The position numbers and the translations under genes are program-made. A stretch of DNA of 64,000 nt, taken from Oscillospiraceae bacterium. GTDB lineage: Bacteria; Bacillota; Clostridia; Oscillospirales; Ruminococcaceae. The notes under the pieces are model-generated. The model was not told the origin of the DNA. It made no database searches and worked only from the letters and a program-made list of their open reading frames with translations. How positions within the stretch are numbered: position 1 is the first letter of the stretch; the number at the start of each line of letters is the position of its first letter. Positions 44,778-55,779 of this stretch are shown one piece after another. The stretch covers positions 1 through 64,000 of the forward strand of contig JAFSEU010000006.1 in assembly GCA_017435565.1 (NCBI GenBank), given 5' to 3'.

Positions 44778-44806
44778 TTGACATTTAGTTAAAAATCGGT
44801 TATAAT
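44778..44806 (+). promoter_or_regulatory. Promoter of the marR-citrate synthase operon
   Basis: TTGACA (44778-44783), 17-base spacer, TATAAT (44801-44806). A TAGTTA hexamer occurs at 44786-44791 and again at 44806-44811, two helical turns apart and over the promoter, a possible operator for the MarR-type regulator encoded first in the operon. Confidence 0.78.
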
Positions 44807-44841
44807 AGTTAGAGTTCAAATTAATATTTCGGAGGCGTTCT

Positions 44842-45300
44842 ATGGAATCATCATTTCACTATCTTATGATGGTCAATCATCTCCGCTTTTACAAGTCCGC
44901 ATATTCAAAGCTTGAAGGTACAGGTCTGACATTCGGTCAGCCTAAGGTTCTTGAGTATATCTGCATTCACAGCGGCTGTCTGCAAAAGGATATCGCAAAA
45001 GGCTATTGCATTGAGCCCGCCACCGTAACAAGCCTGCTTCTTCGTATGGAAGCGCAGGGGCTTATTACAAGAGTATGTGACAACGACAAGCGCTCGCACA
45101 GAGTTTTTCCGACAGAAAAAGGCGTTGCGATGAATCAACTGATATGCCAAGCATTCAAAGACACAGAAAAGCTTGCTTTCAATGGCTTTTCTGAAGAAGA
45201 AATACTGTTATTTTCACAAATGCAGAAACGAATAAATGAAAATTTGTGTAATATATCGGATAAAAAACAAATAACAGAAGAAAGGAAGAAAAAACGATGA
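44842..45300 (+). CDS. MarR-family transcriptional regulator
   Basis: 152 residues with the MarR winged HTH: GLTFGQPKVLEYICIHSG, KDIAKGYCIEPATVTSLLLRME (recognition helix) and the wing GLITRVCDNDKRSHRVFPTEKG. Probably an autorepressor answering a small molecule. It overlaps the citrate synthase start by four bases (ATGA), so the two are coupled. A TAGTTA direct repeat over the promoter is a candidate operator. Ligand unknown. Confidence 0.9.
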   Translation: MESSFHYLMMVNHLRFYKSAYSKLEGTGLTFGQPKVLEYICIHSGCLQKDIAKGYCIEPATVTSLLLRMEAQGLITRVCDNDKRSHRVFPTEKGVAMNQLICQAFKDTEKLAFNGFSEEEILLFSQMQKRINENLCNISDKKQITEERKKKR

Positions 45301-46664
45301 GAAGAAACCCCTATTCTAAGAACATGACGCATGAAATTGAAAAGCTCTCTGAAATATGCATCAGTAACGGTGCCTTCGACCCAGAGCTTTACAAAAAATA
45401 CGACGTAAAAAGAGGCTTGCGCGACCTCGACGGCAAGGGAGTTCTGACAGGACTTACTGAAATCAGCGAAATCCGCCAGAATAAGATTGTCAACGGAGAG
45501 GTGGTCCCCTGCGACGGTCAGCTTTTTTACAGAGGCATCAATATTGAAGACCTTGTCAACGGCGTCAATGCCGATAAGCGCTTTGGGTTTGAAGAAGTAA
45601 CATATCTTCTCTTGTTCGGAAAGTTGCCCAACAAAAAAGAGCTTGCAAAATTCAACTCGCTTCTCAGCGATTACCGCACATTGCCGAAGAATTTTGTCAA
45701 AGACGTAATTATGAAGGCTCCGAGCGATGATATGATGAACACTCTTGCAAGAAGCGTTCTGATGTTATTTTCATATGACGAAAATGCTAACGATATATCT
45801 ATCCCCAATGTACTACGGCAGTGTCTGCGTCTTATTGCAATCTTTCCGCTTCTTTCCGTTTACGGATATCAGGCATATAATTTTTACACCGGCAAGGACA
45901 GTATGCTTCTGCAGCACCCCAGCGAAAACCTTTCCACCGCAGAAACCGTACTACAGTTGCTCAGAAAAGACGGAAAGTATACTAATCTTGAAGCGAGAGT
46001 GCTTGATATGGCGCTTATGCTTCACGCTGAACACGGCGGCGGTAATAATTCAACATTCACTACCCATGTTGTCACCTCATCGGGCACCGATACTTATTCA
46101 GCTATTGCAGCAGCCCTGTGCTCACTCAAAGGTCCCAAGCACGGAGGTGCAAATATAAAGGTAATGAAAATGTTTGAGGATTTGAAAGCTAATGTTACAG
46201 ACTGGAACGATGATGAACAGATTACAGATTATCTGACAAAATTGCTTCACAAGGAAGCATTTGACAAAAGTGGTCTTATTTACGGTATGGGTCATGCCGT
46301 GTACTCAATCTCTGACCCGAGGTCAAAAATGTTCAAGCAATTTGTTAAAGAGCTTTCTGATGAAAAAGGGCTTGGCAGTGAATATGCACTTTATTCAAAG
46401 GTTGAAGAGCTTGCACCAAAGGTTATTGCAAGCGAGAAGAGAATTTATAAAGGCGTCAGCGCAAATGTCGATTTTTACAGCGGATTTGCATATCATATGC
46501 TGAAATTGCCGCTTGAGCTTTATACACCGATTTTTGCAATCGCAAGAATTTCGGGATGGTCTGCACACAGACTGGAAGAACTTATAAACGCCGGTAAAAT
46601 CATCCGACCCGCTTACAAAAGCATTAAAGAAGAAGAGCAGTACATCCCCTTGTGTGAAAGATAA
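45297..46664 (+). CDS. gltA: Citrate synthase
   Basis: Condenses acetyl-CoA and oxaloacetate to citrate, probably for glutamate synthesis through an incomplete TCA path in this anaerobe. 455 residues, a longer clostridial type with an N-terminal extension of about 60 residues. Catalytic motifs: LHAEHGGGNNSTF, SLKGPKHGGAN (His of the active site), YGMGHAVYSISDPRS (second His), and VNVD-like SANVDFYSGFAYHML with the catalytic Asp, then Arg in FAIARISGWSAH. Type (Si or Re): sequence is that of the common Si type. ATGA overlap with marR; a microprotein gene follows 16 bases later. Confidence 0.94.
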   Translation: MRRNPYSKNMTHEIEKLSEICISNGAFDPELYKKYDVKRGLRDLDGKGVLTGLTEISEIRQNKIVNGEVVPCDGQLFYRGINIEDLVNGVNADKRFGFEEVTYLLLFGKLPNKKELAKFNSLLSDYRTLPKNFVKDVIMKAPSDDMMNTLARSVLMLFSYDENANDISIPNVLRQCLRLIAIFPLLSVYGYQAYNFYTGKDSMLLQHPSENLSTAETVLQLLRKDGKYTNLEARVLDMALMLHAEHGGGNNSTFTTHVVTSSGTDTYSAIAAALCSLKGPKHGGANIKVMKMFEDLKANVTDWNDDEQITDYLTKLLHKEAFDKSGLIYGMGHAVYSISDPRSKMFKQFVKELSDEKGLGSEYALYSKVEELAPKVIASEKRIYKGVSANVDFYSGFAYHMLKLPLELYTPIFAIARISGWSAHRLEELINAGKIIRPAYKSIKEEEQYIPLCER

Positions 46665-46680
46665 AAAGGAGGCAATCAAT

Positions 46681-46767
46681 ATGCAGGGATTCAGTTTATT
46701 GAGTATAATTGCGGTAATTCTCGCAATTTTCGTACCTACATTTATTGGCTATACAAGTATGATGTAA
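46681..46767 (+). CDS. 28-residue membrane microprotein
   Basis: A short open frame ATG...TAA coding for 28 residues (MQGFSLLSIIAVILAIFVP, then TFIGYTSMM), one hydrophobic helix with little charge. AAAAGGAGG lies eight bases before the ATG, one of the best ribosome sites in the window, and the frame sits between citrate synthase and the operon terminator. Translation is therefore likely. It may be a regulatory or stability peptide of a membrane complex; function unknown. Confidence 0.65.
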   Translation: MQGFSLLSIIAVILAIFVPTFIGYTSMM

Positions 46768-46782
46768 CACTCTAATACACAC

Positions 46783-46817
46783 AAAAGACCGTAAAGCGCT
46801 GCTTTACGGTCTTTTTT
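46783..46817. terminator. Bidirectional terminator between the citrate synthase and branched-chain operons
   Basis: Perfect 15-base-pair stem AAAAGACCGTAAAGC / GCTTTACGGTCTTTT with a 3-base loop; A-run on one side and T-run on the other at a convergent junction. Confidence 0.92.
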
Positions 46818-46828
46818 CGTATTTTCTG

Positions 46829-48010
46829 TCAATCAGCTGAGAGCAGACTATTGATATAATGCAAAGCAAGTCTCGGCGACCTGCCTCCTCTTTGAAGTGC
46901 AAGTCGCTCTGCACCGTTCTCAAGTTCGGATTTTTCAATATTCAGTCCATTCTTTTCGGCAAGCTTTGTAACGATAGTCAGATAGTCTGCTTTATCGGGC
47001 TTGTGAAAAGAAACATGCAGACCGAAGCGTTCTGACAAAGAAATCTGCTCCTGCATAGTATCGTTGCGATGTATGTCATCACCGTCACGGTCAGAAAACT
47101 TTTCTTTGATAATGTGCCTGCGATTGCTTGTAGCATATATCACAACATTATCGGACTTTGCGCATACCGAGCCTTCAAGCACAGCCTTGAGTGCATTAAA
47201 GCTGTCATCATCAGTCGAAAACGAAATGTCATCGATGAATATGATAAATTTCAAAGGATTTGACGAAAGCTCGGATATAACCCTCGGAATCAGCGCAAGC
47301 TGGTGCTTATAAACCTCAACGATTCGCAAACCGCTGCCGGAAAGCTCGTTGCAAACCGCTTTGACAGTGGATGATTTACCCGTGCCCGCATCACCGCTGA
47401 GAAGAACATTAGCCGCACTTTTGCCGCTTAGCAACGCTTTTGTATTGTCAATAATCTGTTTTTTCTGCAAATCATATCCGAATAAATCGCTAAGCCGAAT
47501 CGGATCGGGATGTTCAACAGGAACAAGTGAGGCATCGTCTGCAACGCAGAACATAGTGTTCTGCGAATAAATGCCATAGCCGTATCTTCCGATATTATCG
47601 AGCTTATGATTATAATAATCATACAATTCAAACTCAGCGGACTCAAAATCGGGCAGGAATTCACAATTCTGAATGTATTGCTGCAAATCGCAAGGCTTAA
47701 CAGCACATAACAATTGCAGAGTTTCAAGCTCAGTCACAAGCGATTTTTTCATATAATCAGGCACGCATTTTCCCTGTCCTATCAAACGAACGACAATATT
47801 ATCGCTCGAATCGCAGAGTGATTTCACATAATCGGTAAGATTACCAAAGCCGTAATTATACAGATTTGATACAAATTCGCAATATGAGCTGTTGCAGGGG
47901 TGTGCGATAAACTCCAAAAGCGATGAAATCACTTTATCACTAAGCAAAGCGCGGAAAACAGTAAGGGATTCAAGCCGATTTTGTAACTCAATCAAATCAA
48001 TAGCTTTCAT
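46829..48010 (-). CDS. AAA-type ATPase, DUF815 family
   Basis: 393 residues from the ATG at 48010 (an in-frame TTG at 48016 overlaps ilvD). Residues about 1-180 are a poorly conserved helical region; the AAA core follows with Walker A GDAGTGKSS (Lys212), Walker B FIIFIDDISF, sensor-1 VIYATSNRRH, and a C-terminal lid with LALQRGGRSPRLAL. It matches the DUF815 family of putative MoxR/DnaA-like ATPases whose role is unknown. It begins three bases after the ilvD stop, so it is the last gene of the branched-chain operon, although no link to amino-acid synthesis is known. Confidence 0.85.
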   Translation of the reverse strand: MKAIDLIELQNRLESLTVFRALLSDKVISSLLEFIAHPCNSSYCEFVSNLYNYGFGNLTDYVKSLCDSSDNIVVRLIGQGKCVPDYMKKSLVTELETLQLLCAVKPCDLQQYIQNCEFLPDFESAEFELYDYYNHKLDNIGRYGYGIYSQNTMFCVADDASLVPVEHPDPIRLSDLFGYDLQKKQIIDNTKALLSGKSAANVLLSGDAGTGKSSTVKAVCNELSGSGLRIVEVYKHQLALIPRVISELSSNPLKFIIFIDDISFSTDDDSFNALKAVLEGSVCAKSDNVVIYATSNRRHIIKEKFSDRDGDDIHRNDTMQEQISLSERFGLHVSFHKPDKADYLTIVTKLAEKNGLNIEKSELENGAERLALQRGGRSPRLALHYINSLLSAD

Positions 48011-48012
48011 AG

Positions 48013-49668
48013 TCAATTCAGAATTGCCCCCGAAGCGCCGCCGGAAACAAGTGCGGCATATCGCTTGAGATAGCCCGAAAGCTCTTTTGATTTCGGAACA
48101 AAATCAGACATTCGCCTGTCAAGCTCGCTTTGCTCAACCAAAAGCTCAATTTTGTTTTCCGGTATATTTATGCTTATGATGTCACCGTCTTCGACAACTC
48201 CGATAAGTCCGCCGCTTGCGGCCTCAGGCGTAATGTGACCGATGCACGCACCCCTTGTAGCGCCCGAAAAACGTCCGTCGGTAATGAGTGCAACACTGTC
48301 GCCGAGCCCCATCCCCATAACAGCCGATGTAGGATTAAGCATTTCTCGCATACCGGGTCCGCCCTTTGGTCCTTCATATCTTATGACAACAACATCGCCG
48401 GGTTTAATTTTCCCTGCATTGATTGCACTCTGAGCGTCCTCTTCACAATCAAACACCCTCGCAGGTCCGCTGTGAACAAGCATTTTCTCACATACAGCCG
48501 AACGTTTAACAACACATCCGTCCAAAGCAAGGTTTCCTCGCAATACTGCAATTCCGCCCGTTTCGCTAAAGGGATTATCAATCGGTCTGATAACTTCATT
48601 GTCAAGATTCTCACAGCCGCATATATTCTCACCAACAGTCTTTGTGCTTACTGTAATACAATCGGTGTTGATAAGATTTTTCTTTGAAAGCTCATGCATC
48701 ACAGCATAGACTCCGCCTGCCTCGTCAAGCTCCTCAATATAAGTTCTTCCTGCAGGAGCAAGGTGACACAAATTCGGTGTGTTCTTGCTGATATCATTAG
48801 CAATATCAAGATTTATTTCAATTGAGCATTCGTGCGCAATTGCGGGCAGATGCAGCATACTGTTTGTCGAACAGCCCAGAGCCATATCAACTGTAAGAGC
48901 ATTGACAAAAGCGTCATAGGTCATAATATCACGCGGACGGATATCCTTTCTCACAAGCTCCATTACTGCCATTCCCGTATGCTTTGCAAGCTCAATTCTC
49001 GATGAATATACAGCAGGAATTGTTCCGTTGCCCTTCAAAGCCATACCAAGAGCCTCAGTCAGGCAATTCATAGAATTTGCGGTATACATTCCTGAGCACG
49101 AACCGCAAGTCGGGCAGGATTTACATTCAAATTCACGGAGCTTTTCTTCCGAAAGCTTTCCGGCAGAGCACGCTCCGACAGCCTCAAACATACTTGACAA
49201 ACTGGTTTTTTTGCCGTCAACTCGTCCTGCAAGCATAGGTCCGCCCGACACAAAAATTGTCGGAACATTAACTCTGGCAGCCGCCATCAAAAGTCCGGGA
49301 ACATTCTTGTCACAATTGGGAACCATAACCAGTGCGTCAAAGCCATGAGCCAGAGCCATTGCTTCGGTCGAATCTGCAATCAGGTCACGGGTAACAAGTG
49401 AATATTTCATACCGTTGTGACCCATTGCAATTCCGTCGCAAACTGCAATCGCAGGGAAAACAACAGGTGTTCCTCCTGCCATTGCAACGCCGAGCTTTAC
49501 CGCATCAACGATTTTGTCTATATTCATATGTCCCGGTACAATTTCGTTATATGAGCTGACAATACCTACAAGCGGACGGCTGAGTTCCTCCTCAGTAAGC
49601 CCCAATGCGTGGAAAAGTGCACGGTGAGGAGCATTTATCATTCCGTTTTTTATAGAATCGCTTTTCAT
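48013..49668 (-). CDS. ilvD: Dihydroxy-acid dehydratase
   Basis: Fe-S enzyme dehydrating dihydroxy-isovalerate and dihydroxy-methylvalerate to the 2-keto acids of valine and isoleucine. 551 residues. Cluster cysteines in [10 protein letters not shown] and [18 protein letters not shown]; magnesium/active-site region [16 protein letters not shown]-terminal [15 protein letters not shown] with the catalytic Ser. GGAGGAT ahead of the ATG. Confidence 0.97.
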   Translation of the reverse strand: MKSDSIKNGMINAPHRALFHALGLTEEELSRPLVGIVSSYNEIVPGHMNIDKIVDAVKLGVAMAGGTPVVFPAIAVCDGIAMGHNGMKYSLVTRDLIADSTEAMALAHGFDALVMVPNCDKNVPGLLMAAARVNVPTIFVSGGPMLAGRVDGKKTSLSSMFEAVGACSAGKLSEEKLREFECKSCPTCGSCSGMYTANSMNCLTEALGMALKGNGTIPAVYSSRIELAKHTGMAVMELVRKDIRPRDIMTYDAFVNALTVDMALGCSTNSMLHLPAIAHECSIEINLDIANDISKNTPNLCHLAPAGRTYIEELDEAGGVYAVMHELSKKNLINTDCITVSTKTVGENICGCENLDNEVIRPIDNPFSETGGIAVLRGNLALDGCVVKRSAVCEKMLVHSGPARVFDCEEDAQSAINAGKIKPGDVVVIRYEGPKGGPGMREMLNPTSAVMGMGLGDSVALITDGRFSGATRGACIGHITPEAASGGLIGVVEDGDIISINIPENKIELLVEQSELDRRMSDFVPKSKELSGYLKRYAALVSGGASGAILN

Positions 49669-49693
49669 AAAATCCTCCGATAATCCGAATCAA

Positions 49694-50716
<1,023 letters not shown>

Positions 50717-50742
50717 TTACCTCATTTCTTTTATTGTAATAT

Positions 50743-51258
50743 TTATAAATTTATAGTCTGACGAATAGTCGTACTTCCCTTTTCAAGAGAAACACTGCCC
50801 GTGCGGCAAATTTCAAGAATAGTATAATCACGCATCAAATCAATAAAATCGTCAATCTTTCTGCTGTCATCAGCAAGTCTGAAAACAATTGAATCCTTTG
50901 AATAATCAACCGTCTTTGCACCAAATGCCGAAGCAGCGGTTCTAATGTCATCACGGTTGGCAGCTTCATTAGCCATCTTTATAAGCAAAAGCTCACAGCT
51001 AACAGAATTATCTGAGTTAAACTCCTTGATTGAGCAAACATCGGGCAGCTTATACAGCTGATTGACAAGCTGCTGTTTATATGTTTCTTCGCCGTCAAAC
51101 GTAACAGTAATTCTCGAAAATTCACTCGACTCTGTTTCACTTACGCTCAATGAACTGATATTGAACTGTCTGCGGCGGAACATACTTGTTACACGGTTCA
51201 ATACACCGAACTGGTTTCTTACAAGAACTGCTACAGTATATCTATTCATATCAATCAC
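50743..51258 (-). CDS. ilvN: Acetolactate synthase, regulatory subunit
   Basis: Small subunit that binds valine and activates and feedback-regulates IlvB. 171 residues: N-terminal ACT domain (YTVAVLVRNQFGVLNRVTSMF) and C-terminal regulatory domain (YTILEICRTGSVSLEKG). Overlaps the end of ilvB by eight bases. Confidence 0.95.
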   Translation of the reverse strand: MIDMNRYTVAVLVRNQFGVLNRVTSMFRRRQFNISSLSVSETESSEFSRITVTFDGEETYKQQLVNQLYKLPDVCSIKEFNSDNSVSCELLLIKMANEAANRDDIRTAASAFGAKTVDYSKDSIVFRLADDSRKIDDFIDLMRDYTILEICRTGSVSLEKGSTTIRQTINL

Positions 51259-52918
51259 CCGCCTTCACGATAATATCATCCATTGAGCCACCGGGAGGAA
51301 GCATCGGAAGAACAAATTCATCCTTATCGATATAACAGTCAATCACATACGGCATATCTGATTCAAAAGCTTTTGCAAGCACATTTTTCAGCTCGGTTAA
51401 ATTTGTCACTTTGTCGCCGTCAGCACCAAATGCTCTTGCAAGTTCGACAAAATCAGTCTTTCTGTCAATAATCGAGTTGGAGTAATGCTTGTCAAAGAAA
51501 AGCGTCTGCCACTGGCGAACCATTCCAAGCACACCGTTGTTCATAATCAGAACAACAACCGGAACTTTATAAGAAACAGCAGTAGCAAGTTCATTCAGAC
51601 ACATTCCGAAGCTGCCGTCACCTGTTATAAGCACGCTCTTTTCCTTGGTGCCGAAATATGCGCCAATCGCCGCACCAAGCCCGAATCCCATAGTTCCGAG
51701 GCCTCCTGACGAAACAAAACGTCTGCTCTTTCTGAAATAAAGATTCTGAGCTGACCACATCTGATGCTGTCCGACATCGGTTGCAACAGCAGTATTTTCA
51801 CCAAGAAATTCATTAACGGTGCAGACAACATTTTTCGGAGTAAGACCTTCTCTGTTATCGCTGTATTCTTCTTCCTGCTGTCTGAGCACAGCTATCTTAT
51901 CATTCCATTCTGTGCGCTCTGCCTTATCAAGAAGAGGAATCAGCTTTTGCAGGGTAAGCTTTATATCACCGCGCAAACCGTGCACCGAATTGACTGTCTT
52001 TGAAAGCTCAGAGCCATCAATATCAATATGAACGATTTTTGCATTTGTTGCAAATTTCAGACGGTTACCCGTTACTCTGTCATTAAAGCGCGTACCGAGC
52101 GAAATTATCAAATCAGACTTGTGCATAGCCATTGAGGAAGCATAATGACCGTGCATCCCCTGCATTCCAAGAAAACGCGGATGATCAGTCGGAATTGCTG
52201 AAAGAGCCATCATTGAACAGCCGATAGGAGCGTCGATTTTTTCAGCAAGCTCAAGCACCTCGGTCTGAGCATTGCTTGCAAGAACGCCGCCGCCGATATA
52301 AATATACGGACGCTTAGCCAGATTTATAGATTCGGCAGCAGCTTCGATCCGCACATCCTTTGCAGCAGCTTTTTCAAAGCATTCAACCGGACCTTTGCTC
52401 TCATATTCACACATTGCTATCTGAACATCCTTGGGAACGTCAATAAGTACAGGTCCGGGTCTGCCTGACTTAGCGAGCTTGAATGCCTGACGAACCGTGT
52501 CCGCAAGGTCTTTGACATCGCCTACAAAGTAATTATGCTTAGTAATTGGCAAAGTGACACCTGTTATATCAATTTCCTGAAAGCTGTCCGTACCAATCTG
52601 CGAAGTCGGAACATTTCCGCAGATTGCAACCATCGGGATAGAATCAAGATATGCAGTTGCAATTCCTGTTACAAGGTTTGTAGCCCCCGGTCCCGATGTC
52701 GAAATCACAACTCCGACCTTGCCTGTTGTTCTTGCATAGCCATCAGCAGCGTGTGCCGCACCCTGTTCGTGAGCAGTAAGTATATGCGTAATCTCATCAC
52801 TGTATTTATACAGCGAATCATAAACATTAAGAATCTGACCGCCGGGATATCCGAACACAACATCACATTCCTGCTCGATAAGAGTCCTTATAAGTATATC
52901 CGAACCGGATAAAAGCAT
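51251..52918 (-). CDS. ilvB: Acetolactate synthase, catalytic subunit
   Basis: ThDP- and FAD-dependent enzyme giving acetolactate or acetohydroxybutyrate. 555 residues. VFGYPGGQILNVYDSL at the N-terminus with HEQGAAHAADGYAR supplying the catalytic Glu; FAD region RFNDRVTGN; ThDP motif GDGSFGMCLNELATA through NNGVLGMVRQWQ. Four bases from leuB. Confidence 0.97.
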   Translation of the reverse strand: MLLSGSDILIRTLIEQECDVVFGYPGGQILNVYDSLYKYSDEITHILTAHEQGAAHAADGYARTTGKVGVVISTSGPGATNLVTGIATAYLDSIPMVAICGNVPTSQIGTDSFQEIDITGVTLPITKHNYFVGDVKDLADTVRQAFKLAKSGRPGPVLIDVPKDVQIAMCEYESKGPVECFEKAAAKDVRIEAAAESINLAKRPYIYIGGGVLASNAQTEVLELAEKIDAPIGCSMMALSAIPTDHPRFLGMQGMHGHYASSMAMHKSDLIISLGTRFNDRVTGNRLKFATNAKIVHIDIDGSELSKTVNSVHGLRGDIKLTLQKLIPLLDKAERTEWNDKIAVLRQQEEEYSDNREGLTPKNVVCTVNEFLGENTAVATDVGQHQMWSAQNLYFRKSRRFVSSGGLGTMGFGLGAAIGAYFGTKEKSVLITGDGSFGMCLNELATAVSYKVPVVVLIMNNGVLGMVRQWQTLFFDKHYSNSIIDRKTDFVELARAFGADGDKVTNLTELKNVLAKAFESDMPYVIDCYIDKDEFVLPMLPPGGSMDDIIVKAGD

Positions 52919-52922
52919 AATA

Positions 52923-54020
52923 TCATTCCTTTCTCAGATGCTCAATGATGAGTGAGCCGCACTCTGAGCATCCGATTTGTCTGCAGTTGAGAGCTTCCGA
53001 TTCATTGCGCGGCATAATATCCGCACAACGGTATCCAAGATCAAGCACCTGCGACACGGCATTTTCAATACAATCAGCCTCGCTCGTCATATCAAAGCTG
53101 TATCTGAGCATCATTGCTGCCGAAAGAATTGTTCCTATCGGGTTAGCGACATCCATTCCCGCAATGTCGGGCGCCGAACCGTGAATCGGCTCGTAAAGAC
53201 CGCAGCTTGTCGCACCAAGGCTTGATGAAGGTATCATACCGATTGAGCCTGTAATCATTGAAGCCTCGTCTGACAAAATATCGCCGAACATATTTTCAGT
53301 TACGATTACATCAAACTGAGAAGGGTTTTTGACAATCTGCATAGCACAGTTGTCAACAAGCATATCCGACAGCTCAACATCGGGATATTCCTCGCTCAGT
53401 CTGTGCATAACCTTTTTCCACAAACGGCTCGAATCGAGAACATTGCTCTTTTCAACTGAGCAAAGCTTCTTAGAACGCTTTCTCGCAGTTTCAAACCCGA
53501 TTCTGCCAATACGCTCAATTTCATCCTCAGTATATACAAGAACATCGGATGAAACCTCAGTTCCGTCAACATTTTCGGTTTTATGCTCACCGAAATATAT
53601 TCCGCCGATAAGCTCCCTTACAATTATAAAGTCTATTCCCTTATCAACAATCGACTGCTTTAAGGGCGAAGCCGAACTGAGCTGAGGCCAGATTTTTGCG
53701 GGACGGTTATTTGAATAAACACCCATACCTGCACGCAGTCTGAGAAGACCTTTTTCGGGACGCATATTCCCGGGAACGCTGTTCCATTTTTCTCCGCCGA
53801 CAGCCCCGAGAAGCACGCTGTCGGAATTCTTGCATCTGTCCAGCATTTCCTGCGGCAAAGGGTCACCCCATTTGTCGATTGCGCATCCTCCCATATCGAC
53901 ATTGGTATAGGTAAAGGTATGACCGTAAAGCTCTGCGATTTTATCGAGCACTCTCAGCGCCTGAGTAACAATTTCCGGACCGATTCCGTCCCCTCGTATA
54001 ACCGCAATATTCTTATTCAT
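52923..54020 (-). CDS. leuB: 3-isopropylmalate dehydrogenase
   Basis: NAD-dependent oxidative decarboxylation in leucine synthesis. 365 residues from the ATG at 54020 ([18 protein letters not shown]); the open frame extends nine codons further into leuD but AGGGGGA is spaced for this [19 protein letters not shown] is the substrate loop, [21 protein letters not shown] and [12 protein letters not shown] are typical, and [14 protein letters not shown] is the cofactor loop. It overlaps leuD by eight bases. Confidence 0.96.
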   Translation of the reverse strand: MNKNIAVIRGDGIGPEIVTQALRVLDKIAELYGHTFTYTNVDMGGCAIDKWGDPLPQEMLDRCKNSDSVLLGAVGGEKWNSVPGNMRPEKGLLRLRAGMGVYSNNRPAKIWPQLSSASPLKQSIVDKGIDFIIVRELIGGIYFGEHKTENVDGTEVSSDVLVYTEDEIERIGRIGFETARKRSKKLCSVEKSNVLDSSRLWKKVMHRLSEEYPDVELSDMLVDNCAMQIVKNPSQFDVIVTENMFGDILSDEASMITGSIGMIPSSSLGATSCGLYEPIHGSAPDIAGMDVANPIGTILSAAMMLRYSFDMTSEADCIENAVSQVLDLGYRCADIMPRNESEALNCRQIGCSECGSLIIEHLRKE

Positions 54021-54510
54021 TGCTCTGTCCCCCTTTAAGCGACGCAAGCAGACCGCCGCATCTGATTATATTCTGAATAAACGGTGGAAACGGCTGTGCC
54101 GTGTATGATTTTCCCGTTGTAACATCAGTAATAATGCCCGTATCAAAATCAACCTTGACTTCATCGCCTGCATTGATTTCATCAGCAGCCTGCTCACATT
54201 CAAGAATCGGCAGACCGATATTTATAGCGTTTCTGTAAAAAATCCTTGCAAAGCTTTTGGCAATTACGCATCCTGTTCCGCAGTGCTTGATAACAAGCGG
54301 AGCGTGCTCACGCGATGAACCGCAGCCAAAATTATAGCCTGCAACGATAATATCGCCTTTATTTACCTTTTTTACAAATTCTTTGTCAATATCTTCCATG
54401 CAATGCAAGCTAAGCTCGTTTGCGTCGGGCGTATTGAGATAGCGTGCGGGGATGATAACATCCGTATCGACATTATCGGGATATTTAAAAACCTTACCCT
54501 GTGTATTCAT
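54013..54510 (-). CDS. leuD: 3-isopropylmalate dehydratase, small subunit
   Basis: Swivel domain of the aconitase-like isomerase, 165 residues, the short archaeal/clostridial type. [19 protein letters not shown] at the N-terminus and the active-site loop [13 protein letters not shown]. Five bases after leuC. Confidence 0.96.
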   Translation of the reverse strand: MNTQGKVFKYPDNVDTDVIIPARYLNTPDANELSLHCMEDIDKEFVKKVNKGDIIVAGYNFGCGSSREHAPLVIKHCGTGCVIAKSFARIFYRNAINIGLPILECEQAADEINAGDEVKVDFDTGIITDVTTGKSYTAQPFPPFIQNIIRCGGLLASLKGGQSNE

Positions 54511-54515
54511 AAAGC

Positions 54516-55775
54516 TCAGTCCTCCTTATATTCAGTAATATATCCGCAAAGAGCACTTGCTGCTGCTGTTGCCGGCGAAGCAAGGTAAACCTCGCTGTCA
54601 GTGTGTCCCATTCTTCCGACAAAATTACGGTTTGTGGTAGCGATGCATCTTTCGCCTGCAGCCAGAATTCCCATATATCCACCAAGGCACGGTCCGCAGG
54701 TAGGTGTCGAAACAACAGCACCTGCGTCAATGAACGCGGTATAATATCCACGCTCAACACATTCACGCAGAATCTGCATTGTTCCGGGGATGATAATGCA
54801 GCGGACATTGTCTGCAACCTTTTTGCCACTCAGAATCTTATATGCACACTCCATATCTTCCATTCTGCCGTTTGTACAGCTTCCGATTACAACCTGGTCT
54901 ATTCTGATATCCGAAAGCTCGCTTGCATCTTTTGTATTTTCGGGAAGATGCGGACAAGCGACAGTAGGTCTGATATCGCACAGATTTATTTCGATTGTCT
55001 GTTCATACTCAGCGTCATCATCTGCTGTGTAAATCACAGGTACACGCTTGCTTCTGCCGCTCAGATAATCCACAGTCACCTTATCGACGGGGAAAATACC
55101 GTTCTTTGCGCCTGCTTCAATTGCCATATTGCATATGCAGAGGCGGTCGTCCATCGAAAGGTTTGCAACACCGCTTCCGGTAAATTCCATACTCTTATAA
55201 AGTGCACCGTCAACACCGATCATACCGATAATTGTAAGTATAACGTCCTTACCGCTGCAGTTTGACGGCAATTTTCCGAAAAGATTGAATCTGATAGCGG
55301 AAGGCACCTTGAACCATGCCTGACCGGTCGCCATACCTGCTGCCATATCCGTACTGCCAACACCTGTTGAAAACGCTCCGAGTGCACCGTATGTACAGGT
55401 ATGGCTGTCAGCACCGATTATACAGTCGCCTGCGGTAACAACACCCTGTTCGGGCAAAAGTGCGTGTTCAATTCCCATTTTTCCGACATCGTAAAAATGG
55501 CTCACACAATGAGAGCAAGCAAATTCTCTGCACACCTTGGACTGCTCTGCCGCCTTGATATCCTTATTGGGCACAAAATGGTCAAGAACAATCGCAACTC
55601 TGTCCTTATCAAACACATTGTCAAATCCCGCTTTTTTGAATTCATTTACTGCGACAGGCGTTGTAATATCATTTCCAAGCACGATATCAACCTTTGCATT
55701 TATAAGCTGTCCCGCGCTGACCGTATCAAGACCGCAATGTGCGGCAAGAATTTTCTGAGTCATTGTCATTCCCAT
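54516..55775 (-). CDS. leuC: 3-isopropylmalate dehydratase, large subunit
   Basis: 4Fe-4S aconitase-like subunit that isomerises 2- to 3-isopropylmalate with LeuD. About 419 residues, again the short clostridial type. The open frame reaches 55799 inside leuA; the ATG at 55775 ([13 protein letters not shown]) follows an AAAGGA with 11-base spacing and lies after the leuA stop. Cluster cysteines in [12 protein letters not shown] and [25 protein letters not shown] substrate motif. Confidence 0.95.
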   Translation of the reverse strand: MGMTMTQKILAAHCGLDTVSAGQLINAKVDIVLGNDITTPVAVNEFKKAGFDNVFDKDRVAIVLDHFVPNKDIKAAEQSKVCREFACSHCVSHFYDVGKMGIEHALLPEQGVVTAGDCIIGADSHTCTYGALGAFSTGVGSTDMAAGMATGQAWFKVPSAIRFNLFGKLPSNCSGKDVILTIIGMIGVDGALYKSMEFTGSGVANLSMDDRLCICNMAIEAGAKNGIFPVDKVTVDYLSGRSKRVPVIYTADDDAEYEQTIEINLCDIRPTVACPHLPENTKDASELSDIRIDQVVIGSCTNGRMEDMECAYKILSGKKVADNVRCIIIPGTMQILRECVERGYYTAFIDAGAVVSTPTCGPCLGGYMGILAAGERCIATTNRNFVGRMGHTDSEVYLASPATAAASALCGYITEYKED

Positions 55776-55779
55776 AAAA

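Noticed and set aside
54603-55265. 220-residue plus-strand open frame opposite leuC
   Set aside because: Antisense shadow of a secure gene; cysteine-rich nonsense composition typical of reversed LeuC codons.
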